DNA of 62,000 bases from Apostichopus japonicus (GCF_037975245.1 NC_092578.1:1745001-1807000), one strand, 5' to 3'; positions 34,527 to 49,239 are shown, counted from the first letter of the stretch. Notes: generated from the sequence alone by a model not told the origin. Program-made: numbers and translations.

Positions 34527-35925
34527 GGAAATAAGGAAAACCATTGCGTAAGGAAGTGATTTCAAAAACCCATTACATGTGGTTTGTATAAAGTAGATTA
34601 TTCCATGTATTTACACAGTAAAGAAAACATTTAATATAAACATAAATATGAAAGATAACAAAACGACAGAAAATATTAAGTAGAAGGCTTGGGGATATAG
34701 TCTGTAACCTCTAAGATAGTTTTTTCTTAATTTACGCTGAATGAAGAAACATTGCTTTACACATTTTATTTCCTGAGGCAATGAATTCCAGAGAGAATTC
34801 TCAGGAAAAAAATGTTAGCAGAATTTTGTTTTACAACGTACCGTTGTTTTGAACTAACTTATACACAGACGCTTGAATGTATAAATGCTACGAATCGTAT
34901 ATGAATGAAAGTGTTTTACTCATAACAGTTTGTTCATCTGCAGAGCAACTAGTTTGAATCACCAAGAACCTTTTGCCCCTTGGGGAGGGGGACGGGGAGG
35001 GAGTGAAAAAAGCTTTAAACACATTATGCATGTAATATGTATCGTATATGAGGGAAACATGAGTGGTTTTTAGTCTGTTTTTGATCACAACATTCGTGAT
35101 TTATCAAAAAAGATAAAATGGTGATTATGTTTTATATTTTGGCAAATTTGAAAATTAAAGCCCAAGAAACACTAACGGCAATTTCATATTATGATAATTC
35201 TTTGTTAGTATTATATTTGCCATCGATTTTCTCGTAAGCACGTGAATATTTGCACTTTCCACACATCTCGATTACTTTGAACCGACCCTATTGCGAGCTT
35301 AGGTACATAAACAGTCACAAATATAATTAGAGTGTAATAAAATTTAAATATAGATTGCTACTACTAAACAATAATATTTAATCACTAGACGGTCATCTCA
35401 AAAAGTGAAAAGAAATATTCAATATATATTTCGTGTTATAACAAGTTGCTTTCTTTCATAAGAATTTAACATTATTATTAATTGTCTCTTTTAATGGTAT
35501 ATCGTATATTCAACTTGCAACTCGTGTTGAGTACCCTGGTGATCACGTTGCGTATTTGAACATCTGATGATTAAATTCGTCAAATTAACGAAACGTAACA
35601 TTATCGTTGTCCGTACATATGATTATGGGTGGATTTTATCACATTTTATCATAAATTTGTAACAAGTTTGCTTAATTGATCAAATTAAAATAGCATAAAA
35701 ACTTGACCAATTTTCTGAACAAAATGAGTAATTTAGTTGATATGGTGAGTATAAGTCTTTCACTCAATCAGTCAGAGTAAGTGAATGAGTGAGTGAGTGA
35801 GTCTGTTGGTCAGTCAGTTTGTCAGTTAGACAGTCAATAAGTGAGTGTGTAAGTGAATAGTTCAGTCACTGAGGGAGTGAGTGAGTGAATAATGAGTAAG
35901 TGAATACGTCAGTCATCAGTTAGTC

Positions 35926-36298
35926 AGTGAGTGAGTGAGTGAGTGAGTGAGTGAGTGAGTGAGTGAGTGAGTGAGTGAGTGAGTGAGTGAGTGAGTGAGT
36001 GAGTGAGTGAGTGAGTGAGTGAGTGAGTGAGTGAGTGAGTGAGTGAGTGAGTGAGTGAGTGAGTGAGTGAGTGAGTGAGTGAGTGAGTGAGTGAGTGAGT
36101 GAGTGAGTGAGTGAGTGAGTGAGTGAGTGAGTGAGTGAGTGAGTGAGTGAGTGAGTGAGTGAGTGAGTGAGTGAGTGAGTGAGTGAGTGAGTGAGTGAGT
36201 GAGTGAGTGAGTGAGTGAGTGAGTGAGTGAGTGAGTGAGTGAGTGAGTGAGTGAGTGAGTGAGTGAGTGAGTGAGTGAGTGAGTGAGTGAGTGAGTGA
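35926..36298. repeat. (GAGT)n uninterrupted tetranucleotide array, 373 bp
   Basis: About 93 perfect GTGA/GAGT units without a single interruption, bordered on the left by about 165 bp of degenerate GTCA and GTGA units and on the right by two GAAT variants. The Ser-Leu-Thr-His repeat frame on the minus strand is an artefact of the 4-bp period. Confidence 0.97.
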
Positions 36299-36529
36299 AT
36301 GAATGAGTAATTGTTCATGATTCCGCTATTTCCAGTACATAAGGATTCGTTTACATCTGGAATGCGATAATATCTTAATTTCGATTATACCAAGTTTTCG
36401 CTTATCTCGGGCTTTCAGATTAGACCTATAAATTGCATTACATAATGATTTCAACTTTTTACATTAGCACCATTAGCAGGCTACACACAATACATACATA
36501 TTTATATACATACATATATACAAACATAT

Positions 36530-36531
36530 TA

Positions 36532-36590
<59 letters not shown>
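36530..36590. repeat. Compound (TA)n(CA)n(TA)n microsatellite
   Basis: TA units, then about nine CA units, then TA units again. Confidence 0.9.
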
Positions 36591-39500
36591 GATTTATTTA
36601 TCAAAGCCTACAGATAGGTTTGTGTGTAGGCATTTCGTCATGCAAACATGAAATCAAATCTTTCTTCAATTTCTGTTTAACTATCGGTGATATTTTAGTC
36701 CAAGATTATCGGAAGAGAAAGAAGACAAGGAAGAGAGATTTGAAATTGCCTTCTAAATATTGAACAAACCCAATGATACGCCTGCATATAGCTGACGGGC
36801 GATTCATGTAAATAACGACGCCAGCACGTCTGTAAACATCACATTTAACGCCCTCCCGGTGGTCCTCGATGACGTCAGACGGTGGCCATCATTTAAAAAT
36901 CGGTAAAGGTAGAATTGAGATATTACATTGTTTAAAATATACATGAAGAATATCTATAGAGTCTTAAACATTAAGTAGACTACATTTATATACTTTAAGA
37001 CGAGCTATTTGAGGCAAATAATTCAGAAAATTGGAGAAAAGTGTTTCTCTTGCTATTATTGTATAAATGTTTTACTTCCATGACTAAAATGTCTTGAAAC
37101 ATACATATATAGTTTATGTACATAGGTAATATATAATGCTAAAATGACTCATAAGGACAAACTGCAACTTAAATGCATTACATCTCTGCAAAGATTACGA
37201 AGAAATGGTCGAAACCTGTGAAAGGTATTTATTGAAGTTGATTGAAAAAATCTTAAAAATCATTCTCGGAACTGACATTGTTAATACGCTTCGATCAACA
37301 AGCGGGTAAATACATGAAAAAAATCTCCATAGTCCCATACATATTACCTTCATAAAGTGCCAACCATCTTTCCTTGTATACTGTGTGATACATCTTACAG
37401 TTTATACCCCCCCCCCTCCCTTTTTAGGTCTAGATCTATATAATTCAATACTACTGATCGGACGGCTCAAGTGAAAGCGGAACGCATGCAAAAACTGTGA
37501 CAATCATTACATTGATCAAGCTGTCCTGTATTTCAAAGTGTTGATTGGTTTTAAGTATAAATATGATACGGCTGTTGTGGTTTATTCTCAGTTGGAGAGG
37601 ATATATGTTCATTGCACCCTCAGAACACGTTAGCACGACCTACATTCTTTTTAATTCCAGTTCACATTTTGTATAGTAAATCTGAACTCTTGACACCAAA
37701 CAGTAGCTAGAGGCAATTAAGAAAGTTATGCGATAATTGTTAGCATTATCTAGATGTGTCAGAAGATATGATAACTGTTTTATACCCTCCCCTTAGCGAT
37801 CCTTGAACGATCGAGTTGACCTACATACTTGACGTATATACCTATATGCAAGCAATGTGATGGATAGGTCTATTAAGTCAGTATACTATTATGTGTTAGG
37901 GAATGAAGATATCATATTCATAGCATATACTCTTCTGACCTTGAAAGTGATTCAATAGCTGTCCTTTTACATCAAATCAACAATCCAAGTGGATTGAGAC
38001 TTAAAAATTTAATTGCAATCAAAGAATATATTTCATTTACACTTGGAACATTCCAAATTCCTGCAGAAAATATGATATAGACCTCTTGCGAGAAAATATG
38101 TTACACATTTTTAAGCTCCTAAAACGTTAAGTATACTTGAAATAGTTCCTTCTTATAAAAATTAAGGAATGTCCAAACATTTTGCCGCCAATTTGAATCC
38201 TTGTTTTACTTTAAACACACACATATACAAAACAAACAGCGTCAGTGACGTCATTATGGCGGATGAGATGTAAAGAACGTGAACAGTAAAATATCCATTA
38301 TCACAAGGGTTCCATCCTTGATTCCCTTCTGGTTCAGATCGGATTATGTAAAAAGTATGCAGTTTGCTATATAAAATATTGTATGTAGCTTGATATGGGA
38401 GTTCAATGACTCTGTAACAATTCCCTCGCTTTGAGGGAAAATGTTTTTGCTATTGTTTTGTCTTGAGTGGAATCTCAAATGGCTCTGTGTTGGAATGATA
38501 ATTCAAACTCAGTTATGAGATTAAGCACTAAAAGTTCCCCGGATGGAATATTAACACATAAATTTCATTAAGTTATTTAAGATGGCGCTACGAAAGCTGA
38601 CAAATGGGTTGGGGAGAACTATGTGTAACTTCCCCCTCTTTTATCTCACATTCTATATTGTCATGTTGAGTAAATTTGCAAGTGTCATGATAGTTCAAAC
38701 CATCAGATATGATATTCTATATGTAGGATAAATCAGTTAAACCTTCTAGTTATATGCTCTAGCGCCATGAATAGTGACGGATTTAGTGTGTAAGTCAACA
38801 GAGCAATTAATTGTGGTATGACACTATATAGCGACGTAAAACGACTTTATTGAAGTCCTTTTTTTCTGTTCAAAAACATGTTATAGCAGCGATCAATGAA
38901 TGTCATTCGCTGATGTTACTGCGAGGAAAACCAAAATAATAATTGACTTTGAAAGATTTTCTTGGAATGTAAATACAAATAAAACAGTTTGTCAAGTTGT
39001 CACTGTCATCTGTAAGTTATGGCCATGTCAAAGGAATGTCGTGTTATATGGCAAGCTGTCAGCCATATTAATACTAATATTCAATTATAATTTGTTAGCG
39101 GACATTCCGTTATAGGGGCCACAAGAGTGTATCCTCATGTTCAACACTTGTATCATAGGTGTGGAGAAAACTGTCAAAATTTGTATATATACAACCAGAA
39201 AAAGAAAATCGAAACCGTCAGCTTGCTTCTTTTGCAAATAGGAGAATTAAATTGCCTTAAAGGTATTTGCAATGCAACAGGTCTACAAATAATGTAAAGA
39301 AAGAAAATATACGCTGTTTAAAGATTTTAGCAAAGCAGTTGTTTCACGTGGCTTTTGTAATGGCAAAATTGAGTAAATCGGTTATTCTTGATAGTTGGAA
39401 CTTGTGTGCTGGTAAATTTGATCCGCCACACATTACGATCAACTTCGTGCGGCGGACGTGTCTATGTGCAGTTGTACAGTTTCATCTTACCCAATGAGGC

Positions 39501-39826
39501 AAACAGCACGGTCGTTATGCGCGATTTGACGTTATGAATGCCCTCCTTACACAATACCTTTCTTTAACGTATCAGATCTTTAAGGGCCAAGTATTTGAGC
39601 TAGCTGATCAAATCTTGTACAAAAGTGGACAAGGAATAAGACCGAAATCTCCTTTTTTCTGCCTATTTATGGGTAAATAAAATTGTGCGTTTTCCCTCTT
39701 TACCACGATGTCAAAAGATATGTATAGCACGATTGACCACGTATAGCGTACTGTTATGGTAAACATGTGTTGCGATAATGTGGCAAATTCTTAAATTATC
39801 GGGTAAATCCGCGCACGTTAACTTAA
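36591..39826. other. Intergenic DNA, nothing recognised
   Basis: AT-rich DNA with TGACGTCA at 36870 and 38246 and a C10 run at 37407-37416. The open frames lack domains and splice context. Confidence 0.55.
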
Positions 39827-39985
39827 TAATAACAACACAGATGGGAAAACCGTAGATTGCTCTTGGATGAAAAACCCACCATACCATGACTCGGCCGGTA
39901 TCGAACCCGAAACCTCCCGATTGCTAAGCCTCATTGCTTCAAATGCCACCGCCTTTATCCACTCGGCCACAGTACCGGTTCTCTC
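39827..39985 (-). mobile_element. tRNA-Ser-like SINE, copy 2 (near full length)
   Basis: On the minus strand there is an A box TGGCCGAGTGGATAAAGG (39952-39969) and a B box GGTTCGATACC (39897-39907). Between them the CATTTGAAGCAATG arm and a variable arm resemble tRNA-Ser with a UGA-type anticodon loop. A body of about 50 bp follows, ending CCCATCTGTGTTGTTATTATT, a short A/T-rich tail typical of SINEs. The partner copy is at 6726-6850. A functional tRNA is ruled out by the broken acceptor and anticodon stems. Confidence 0.85.
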
Positions 39986-40960
39986 ATAAACTGCAGAGGA
40001 TTGTGGTAACATAATATTATTATCATTATTAAATACGACCAGTCGTTTGCTTAATATTGCTATACGCTCCTGAATACACATGAATGTTACTATTACCTTC
40101 CGTATCTGACTACTGTACATGGAGACACCCCTTTTTTGTCAAATAGTACTGCAATCCTCGTATAGCCCTCTGTACCCCTTTTACGTCTCAAAGGAATGAA
40201 TATTTACAACGCTCCGGTGAATTGACATTAATTTGGGAAGATACAATCTTAAGGACACTGTTATCTCGATGTCCGTCACGGAACTCGTCTTCCAGAATTT
40301 CTGTATATTTTCCTTCTTTTCCACTAAAAGCTTTCAGTAGCCTTGAAATGTCTCCACTTGTGGTTCTGTTTATGTGTGATATTTCTTAACTTTGTCTGAC
40401 AAATTACCTGGGTATAAAAAAGAACAATTTATAGCAAGGTAAAAAAAAAAAAAGTTTAACTACTAATGAAACTGCTTAGTACATGTAAATAAACATAATT
40501 ATAACTAACGAAAACGATCTTATCGACTTAGAAAAATATTATTTGATATTTTACTATATATTTTATGACTTTTATTTTTTTAATAATTATTTGACTTCAA
40601 TCAAACTAAATCACTCCTGATGTGTTTTCCTACACTGATTAGATGTTAACTTGATTTAAGTTGGAACTGATAAAATGATTTATCGAGTTTGATCAATATT
40701 ACCTGATATTTTAACATATACGTATAACATGTTTTGCTCACTATCATGATTACTATTGATCAAACATAATCCCTCTCTTTATCTGTTTCAGTACATAAAT
40801 AGTAATACAATGAATAAAAAACGAAGGAGAAAAATATGCAGTTTTGAATCTGTGATTTGACTTGTAGACTTGCTCAAGTCTTCGAGCAACGTCAACCAAA
40901 AAAAAAAACCTTCATTTTCCACTGATAACATCTATATATCAATCGATCAATATGTGATGG

Positions 40961-40961
<1 letters not shown>

Positions 40962-41030
<69 letters not shown>
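40962..41030. repeat. (AT)n array flanked by GATGGCT direct repeats
   Basis: About 69 bp of pure AT with TGATGGCT immediately on each side in direct orientation. Confidence 0.9.
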
Positions 41031-41032
<2 letters not shown>

Positions 41033-41079
41033 ATGGCTGTAGAGAAGGCTGTTCTTTAAAATTACCCTCGTTCCATCCC

Positions 41080-41195
41080 GATTTTAATGTATCATGCGTA
41101 TTTCACATGTAGCTATAGGATACATATCCACTAATGATGATTTTAATGTTTCATACGTATTTTATATATAGCTAGGATACATATCCACTAATGAT
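41080..41195. repeat. Tandem duplication of about 58 bp (2 copies plus a remnant)
   Basis: GATTTTAATGTWTCATRCGT starts at 41080 and 41139, and both units end GGATACATATCCACTAATGAT apart from one indel upstream. A partial third copy, GATTTCAATGTTATACG, lies near 41239. Confidence 0.85.
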
Positions 41196-42707
41196 GATGT
41201 TTGGGTAGACTATGTGCGTCTTCATTGATTCACCTAGATTTCAATGTTATACGATTATTTCACATAGGCAATGAAAACTCGGCTTTCACGTGACTATACT
41301 GAACTAGACGTCACGGCAGAAGCTGCTAGCAAAAATACACCTTAAACAGGTCATCGAACCTCAAAAAATCTATCTTCTATGAAAGTATACCAAATCTCGA
41401 CGGGCTGAACATGAGAACTCTCTGTTACGAATTAAGTAACAGCTGCTTTGAATATACATGAGCATGTGATATGACCATACTTATGTACAATAATGACATT
41501 GTTTAATTAAAATGTCAATTGAAAACTCAATTGATACTATACTATATTATATTTATGTCTATTATTTTGTACTAGTCTTACAGTATTTATGATTTCTTCT
41601 TTATATGATTTGATTTTGCTATGAAAAAGGGGGAAATTATACCCCGTCCTTCACCGGTGAGATATTTTAAGTAATTCAACATTCAAGTGAATTCAACTGA
41701 CTGAGTGAAAGTTACAAATATCACTTACAATATATATTAATAGTATTTCCGGATATTGTATATCATGATTGACGTTGCGAAGTTTTGTCTCTCCTTTTTC
41801 AGGTTTTTGATTTTATTTTGCTTATTTAATTTGACTTCTTTCCATCTTTCTTTCTTCCTTTCTTTCTTTTTATGCTCGTAAATTTGGATACATAAGGGAA
41901 TCTATAAAAATCTTTATTCAAGTTAATTTGTATTGATTAATCGCCGGAGAAATAATGAGAAAAAAATTCTCTCAAACTGGCATTTTATCGAGGTGCATGA
42001 AGTGAAGCTGCAGCCAAACGTTTCATAACTATACGTAAACTAAAATGAGATATCAAAATGTGACATTGGTAAAGCCGCGGCATACCATATCAAGATGTTA
42101 TTACAGTATGATATAACTGCGACGAGTTATATAGCGGCGTGACATTATTTAAATATCTTTATGCACACCTGGATTCGATTTGTAGTGCCGTGCTTATTTT
42201 AATTGTGGATACGTGTATGACATGTTGATAAGTGTTTTGACATTATTTTAAAACAAATGGCGCCTAAGCGTGCTTGCTTAAAATGTTCAAAAGTAATGCT
42301 GACTTTTTGTTTCTGTTGGTCTTCGATGTGTCAATAAGCAACCGATTCGCACAGAGATTACAGTAGGTGGCAATAAGTATGGCTCTCAGTATACTGTACG
42401 GAAATAAAATTACTCATAGAGTGACAGCTGTACTTGATAAAGAATAAAAAAAACTTATGCTCAAACATTGAACACGATTATTAAAAGTGGCCATGCCCGC
42501 CAGAATCGTCAGTATGGGGAAACGGGGGGGGGGGGTCTTTTACATTGAGTCGGGGAAGAGTCAGACCACTCCTCCAGGAACACGCATCCTTTTACCCTTA
42601 GACAAAGAATCGAGGGTATTTATTATCACAACCTTGAATTAGATCGAATTATAGGCCCAACGTACAATAATGAAAATGCCTCTTCATGTTTATCTGTCTC
42701 TGGATCA

Positions 42708-42785
42708 GAATACCCCACCCCTCCTCTCCCTCCCTCCCACCCCTCCCACCCCACCCCACCCACCCCTCCCACCCCACCCACTCCC
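42708..42785. repeat. C-rich CCCACCCCTCCC repeat tract
   Basis: Nearly pure C/T/A with many CCC blocks; the minus strand has strong G-quadruplex potential. Confidence 0.85.
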
Positions 42786-45556
42786 TGACAAGGGAGTCAG
42801 CATCAACGAAGCAGAACCACATCACTCCTTTATAAAACCCTTCTTTCGCCTTTGGCCCTTTCATAAAGGTTAAAGGCTTATACTTAAGTCCGTCGGGAGA
42901 GGGGCGAAGATTCGCCCTACACCACATGTGAAGTCATGTGCACGTCGCTGTTAAAATCTCGAAATGTTTTTTTGTTCAAAATAAATAATAATATTATATG
43001 CGAAAAGTTTGCAACCATTTTAACATGAAAGGACTTTCCTATAGATTAAATATAGCAATTATGTATTTTCTTTGTTACATACGACTTATCACCATCAAAT
43101 TTCAATTTCAGTGAATCTTTTGAGAGGGTACCGTATACAATTATTGGGTTGCCATGGCAATCCTTTATCCAGAGAGAATTATTGAGTCTTAAGCTAATGG
43201 ACTTCTTAAGCCGTTCTATATTTTGCATTTCGCTAGATGATAAAAAAAAAATCAAACAGAAATGATCTTCAGATGATTCTGCAAAGTTATCTTAATATTA
43301 GTAATTAAAGGCAACATGGTGCGAGGAACAATAATTCAGGATGTCAAAACGGTGACATTTGTCAGCTTAACGCTATTATAGAGAAACCGTATTACCGTTT
43401 TCTTTCAAATAACACGAAAAATTAGACAGTTTCATACATAGCTTATGCACGAATGCTTAAATGTTGACAGTCCCAAGATTTTAGCTTATGCGAAATGCAA
43501 TGTAACTGTTTACTCGTGCTTATGTGTGCCAAACGCACACTATAGAACGTACTATACATAATGTCCACGTTTTAGAGAATTGGACATACCATCATGCGCA
43601 GCAACAAACATGTGACGTCATATGAAGGAGAAAGCAATATCTAGGTTTGTTATTTGACCATAGCCAGACCTATAAACTACAATAAAACAATTATGTGTGT
43701 GTTGCTATATATGATGAATACCATGGCAACCATCGTTCTCCACTTCACCGCCATGATTCCGTGATATCATCGTCAGCATATAGGTTTATATGGCAGACAA
43801 CCCCAACATGTTCTCATTCAGGGATTACGATCTATAGTTCATTTGTGTTTAGTATATGTTTTCATAGAAAAGCTAAATTAATTTTTTGATTTTGTATCCT
43901 CCCTTAGGTCCTGAAACGAAAGTCATTTAGTTTGGTTAGAAAACCTTCTTAACTGTTTATCATGTTTGACAGTTAAAGGGAATCCATAAGAAATCAATGT
44001 ACGATGCGTTTGTTTTTAAAATTTATCGCTCAAGGAAAGATAAACCAGCCGAAGGAAATAGGTTGAACCGTTCTGTTTATGAGCTATAACCACCTCTGTA
44101 TAGTCGTTTGTGATCGACACATGTAGGTCTACGCATGTGCAGATGTCCCGTAACTAGGTTACAACTAATCATTTGTACCCAATCACTATCGTCTGCGCCG
44201 ATTGAAATATGAGGCAAATTTCCTTTCAAAGTTTTGATAACAGGAATCCTTCATTGTAGGCGTATACGTATATATAAAAGAAATCTAGTTCTGGTGTCAT
44301 CCTTAAAATGTTATGAAAGAAACATGAAACTATTCTCAAAGGAAATAAACTGAAAGATTTTCTTATTTAAAAAGGGGATGAAAGAGATAATATTACAACT
44401 GTACAAAATAATATCATTAGACAGTATGCAATGGGGTCTATATAGGTCTCTTAGATTTTCTCCATCCCTCTCTCTTCTTTTGCTCTGAACTCTTTTTGTT
44501 TTTGAAGAATGTGAACCTTTTTCCTATCCTTTAGAAGGAAACAGATTAAACACCCAAGAGAAATCGTCATACTAGTAACGTCTCAGGGACATTCTCTGCC
44601 CAGTTGTTGGCATTAATGTTATAGTCACCGTGCAATATACTCAATATTACACGACAAGATCAATAATAGAAAAAATGCCTTGTATTGTGAATAACTTTTC
44701 GACTGAGACAAAAAAAACTCACCAAGTAAGATGATTCACTGCAATTTATGAATTTTGGAAACTGATATGTTTAATGAAAATTATGTGCAAGGTATATATC
44801 ATGTTACAACAGTAACATTATGTGTCTACACGAACCTCTTATCAGTTTAAGTAATTCTCAAACCATTTTTATCTAGAAAATGAAACTTTGAGAATACTGT
44901 AAACAGTTTTAATGCAACTTTTGGCGTGCCATACCTCTGTACCATTATGTGTGACGTTAAACTTATATGCACGAATATTAGGCCGAGCAGTCATTTTGGA
45001 GACGAAGCGGATAGTTTGCTATATCATATCACGGAAATTCTGTCACGTTTCAAGTGGTCACACACTGGAGGTCACATGGCGGTTGTTTATCACAAAACAG
45101 TGTTTTTCTCTCGTTACTTCTTATCTTTATTACTCTTCTAAATCACGGTGGGGATAAATTTAAAAATACAACACGTAACTGGTCAAGGGCTGGACTAAAA
45201 TTAATTTCAATTACAGTTGAACAGTGATTATAATTAAAAACCAATGTGCGTAACCAAGGCTACGCAAATGTCTGTGGGTCCGTTGTCAATGTATTGTGAT
45301 GTATAACAGCGATTAAAAACAAGCACTATGATATCAGGGCAATGTTGATGTCGTACGTCATTAAACAATTCGGTAAGCCATTAAAGGATTACATAGCAGA
45401 AACGGTTAGAACGGCGATTTGGATTTATGCAGAACTTGAAACAGGGTTTGGTTAGTTAGAACAGACGTGTTGCTCCATCATTACAACAATACAACTCATC
45501 AAACCGGGACGCAAGAGGCCCACCATGCACCCCATATGGGTCGTCGTCTAGGTTCT

Positions 45557-45613
45557 TGGATGGATGGACGGATGGACGGACGGACGGATGGACGGACGGA
45601 CGGCTGGATGGCT
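45557..45613. repeat. (GGAC/GGAT)n tetranucleotide repeat
   Basis: About fourteen GGAC or GGAT units, ending in GGCTGGATGGCTG. Confidence 0.9.
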
Positions 45614-46705
45614 GTTCTGCTCTAGATGTTCGATGCCCCCTTTTTTTCAAAAAAAGAAATCAAAAGGAATGATCATGCGTAACCTTTGCGTTTAGACCTG
45701 GAGTGGTGGTGCTCCCCCCCCCCTCCCCCCCCTTTACAAGATATTGGGAAGTCATGGGAAGATGATGCATCGGTATATACTTTAACTGAGAGGATACAAA
45801 TTAAGTAAGACATCAATCAAGGACCAATCACCTACTACGGAAATATGCCGTTAGTTTTCTAATCAATTAATAAACGTTGTTTGCTTGCATCCAGTCTTTG
45901 TTATTTTTGGATATTGCTATCAGCTTGAGTCTGAATTACATCGCTTTAATCCCTTGTTTCTCATCGTCATCAAGTCGCCAGTCGCCCAGGTGAAAGATGG
46001 CTCGCTCCTTAATTACAAAAGACATTCCGACTGTTGCACTGTCGTTAAGATCGGACCAAGAGAATCACCAATGACGTATTCTAGTCTTAATGTTGAACCT
46101 GATACTAATCACCAAGATGCGTGATATAAATTGTACGCTCTCGCCGCAAAAAAAAAACCGCTCTCGGAGATCGTCTGAACAATTCGTTACGATTAATTCT
46201 ATAAGACAATGTAGGTAACAAATCATCAGCTGAACATTCGAAGTACACATGGACATTTGTTCGCTTGATTTACACTTTGCAATTTAAAAAAAACTTACCT
46301 TTCAAATAAATTATCGTAAGATCATTAGGTGAGTGTGCCTGGTTTAAGCATTCAAGAAAACTATGTTATAAATTGCTAATCTTCTTTTTTGTAAAGTTTA
46401 CTATGAGGAGGAGAAGCTTTGTAAATAAATGAGGTCGTGTTTCCACAGAGGTTTTTCATTATACATGCATTGTCAAGGAGAGAGACAGATGAGTAGGACA
46501 GCGGGAGGCTAGGGGACGGAGATGATGGGATGGGTGTACTATGGGTCTGTCATCTTGAGATGTAATATCGAGGGGATATACATATTTCATGACGATGTAC
46601 GGAGGGGTGTGGGGGAGGGGTGGGTGGTATGTGTCATATCGTGACGTTGTACCGAGGTGGATTAAACATGTGTTATACAGTAGTGCCATAAAACTGTCTG
46701 CAATA

Positions 46706-46708
<3 letters not shown>

Positions 46709-46799
<91 letters not shown>
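46709..46799. repeat. (AT)n array, about 91 bp
   Basis: Uninterrupted alternating AT. Confidence 0.95.
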
Positions 46800-46800
<1 letters not shown>

Positions 46801-46964
46801 TACAATGGGGCAGAGAAGTGTTCAACAGTGTATACATTTATATTCGCACGTGGATATCATTTGATTCACATAAAGATTACCGTGCAGTCATTTTCCACGA
46901 ATTTTCCACGGGGATGAGATTGAGTATAGTAGAGCGGAGAAAATGCTTAATACTCACGAGTACT

Positions 46965-47021
46965 GGCAGTATGAATAGTTCCCGCGCTTTATCTGATAGA
47001 AACCCGGATATTCATACTGCC
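46965..47021. repeat. 13-bp inverted repeat (stem-loop)
   Basis: GGCAGTATGAATA (46965-46977) pairs exactly with TATTCATACTGCC (47009-47021) across a 31-base loop. Function unknown. Confidence 0.7.
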
Positions 47022-48360
47022 CATAATGCCCGTGAGATGAAGGACATATATGAAAACCTGTCCCAATTGGTTGACGATGGTTCAATGTATAATTTGCATA
47101 ACTGAATATTCAGACCGACATGTTTTATCATCAAAAACATTGTCTGGTCCATCTTAACATTTGATCCACATCTTTTGCTCTTCTCACCTTTCTTTTTCTT
47201 TTCAATCCTTTTTTTCTGCAAAATGTCACTTTGGTTTGCAATGGTACCGTAGCATTTGAAAAAAAAAAGTTTGCAGAAACTAATCTTCGTCCCTCTTTGA
47301 CAAACCGTTGGCTAATTCATTCACTCAATTTTATTCCAAAGTTTTTGCCGGAAAGTCGCATTTTTCTGTTTTGAATTTCAAATCAAGTAACATTATAGTT
47401 CTAAAAACGGGTAGAATCCGCCGGCTACGTTTCAAATTCGCTCACTTTTTTAAATCTGGAAACTTGAGAAAAACTAAAGGAATGTGTCACGGAAGAAATA
47501 ATTGAGTTCTTTTGTAGGAATTTGTTGACTTTTTCTGGTTGATTCTTACCTTAGTTATACATAAAGTATAAAGGCCTGAGGTTGTTTGATTCTTAATGTA
47601 TATTCCAAGACGTGAGAAGTAATTATGTATTTTATCACTGAATAAATCCATGTGTAACGCTATTAGGTTCATATATACCGTCAAATACTACAGTAGAATC
47701 AATAATATATCTTATTTTGCTTAATATTACTAAAGATATGAAAGACCTTGAAATTTATACAGATGAAAAACTTTCAAGCGTTTGATTGAGTGCCATATAA
47801 ATGTCTGTCTGCATTTGCTCTCATACTTAATGATTTTTTTGGTTTTTAATAACCATATTCAGATAAGACCTCTGAGACTGTGAGATTCAGTATAAGATGC
47901 TGTTGCAGTGTTCTGTAAAAACGCCATATAAGAACCTTTCTTCTACTCAATCAACAATATGCAGTTACAAAGTTTGTTATTCTTTCCAGAGATAAATAGT
48001 GTGAATGATAACCACAGCCCTCAATCAAAGTAAGCTAGGTCTTGGGGAAATCTGATATGAAAGTGTGGTAGGCTTCTAGACCAAGGTGCGTACACGAAAT
48101 TAATCCTGCAACCAAAGTTAAATTTTTATTGGTATCTAATCCGTGAATCACAGCGTCATGACGAAACGGTTCTACTATTATGCTGCATTATGCACTGATA
48201 TAGATCAACAGTTCTCTGCGCATTGTCCATATGTCATGTTGAAATGTGCTATATCGCAAGCAAACTTATAGTTTAAAGTGTTCCATTGGGGCCATTCAAT
48301 GTAATCATTGCTTTAGTTTGGATAACATCATTGCTCCCATATTATTGGGACCACCGGGAC

Positions 48361-48452
48361 GCGAATTTCTTTTTCCTGAACCTTTCGGGCAGTGTACGTG
48401 GAGTTTAGCCAATCAGAGCGAGGCTGTGTTGATGACGTACTACAGTAAAGAT
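48361..48452 (+). repeat. Inverted duplicate, copy A (CCAAT and CRE-like motifs)
   Basis: About 92 bp from GCGAATTTCTTTTTCCTGAA through AGCCAATCAGAGCG to GATGACGTACTAC and AGTAAAGAT. It is almost identical to the reverse strand of 49314-49407. The unit holds a CCAAT box and a TGACGTA half-CRE, giving it a promoter-like look. The shared peptide-like frames in both copies follow from the duplication. Confidence 0.9.
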
Positions 48453-49239
48453 AGCGGCGTGCTTACCAAATGTTGAAGTGCATGGGGAAATCACATTCGA
48501 TAAGTCAACATAATTGTTGTACTACAGCAGAAAGTATTGAGGTATATAGGCCTTGCACTAATAACATTATACTGAATCATTGTGCACAACTTACATGACG
48601 TTTGCATCGGTTTTTGTTGAAAAACGGCGATGTATGATCGCTGTCTGATGTACAAATTTACAATGTCTTCAGATTGACATGACACTGTACTCAGTACTGT
48701 AGTACTGGTACAGTAGTATGTTACGTACTTACAGTTTACACACATCTACACAGCAATATTTGTACACAGGGGTACAGTCCTATAGCACCTCCTTGTGAGA
48801 GACGAGGTCCAGTAATTAACGGTTTATTGTGGAAACTGCCAAATGTTTGTTGTAAACTGATGAGCGAATTAGGTAAATAAGAGTGCAAGTACTGAACTTG
48901 TTTTATTATGCAATAAATCCTCTCTCTTTAATTGTTCCAGAATGAATATCTGTTTCCCTTGTCTTTTATTCTAGCAAGTCATCTGCCTTTAAATTAAGAT
49001 AAACTTTCCTAAAACGGATGTACCACATTTTGGGGCTGAGACCGATTTCCCTCTAATAAGATCTAGAAGGAAAATAAACAAAAGAAACTATATATATTTT
49101 CGCCACACTATCTACGGAGTTTCATATATAAGATGACCATGCACGAAAACATGACATAACTTATAATATCGATTTTCAATTCATGATATAATACTTGGAC
49201 ATAACTACTTGAACATGAGAAAAAGTGGGGGGAAAATCC

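Larger units (their letters stand above)
39986..48360. other. Intergenic DNA with simple repeats
   Basis: No gene recognised. Contents are listed separately, plus G/C runs at 42524-42535 and 45714-45723, an A13 run at 40441-40453, a TGACGTCA at 43613 and a 13-bp inverted repeat at 46965-47021. Confidence 0.5.

Noticed and set aside
35920-36318. 132-codon Ser-Leu-Thr-His repeat protein on the minus strand
   Set aside because: A pure 4-bp repeat with no interruptions stays open in frames without stops; no gene context.
39897-39985. A functional tRNA-Ser gene
   Set aside because: A and B boxes are present, but the acceptor and anticodon stems do not pair, and the copy continues into a SINE body shared with 6726-6850.
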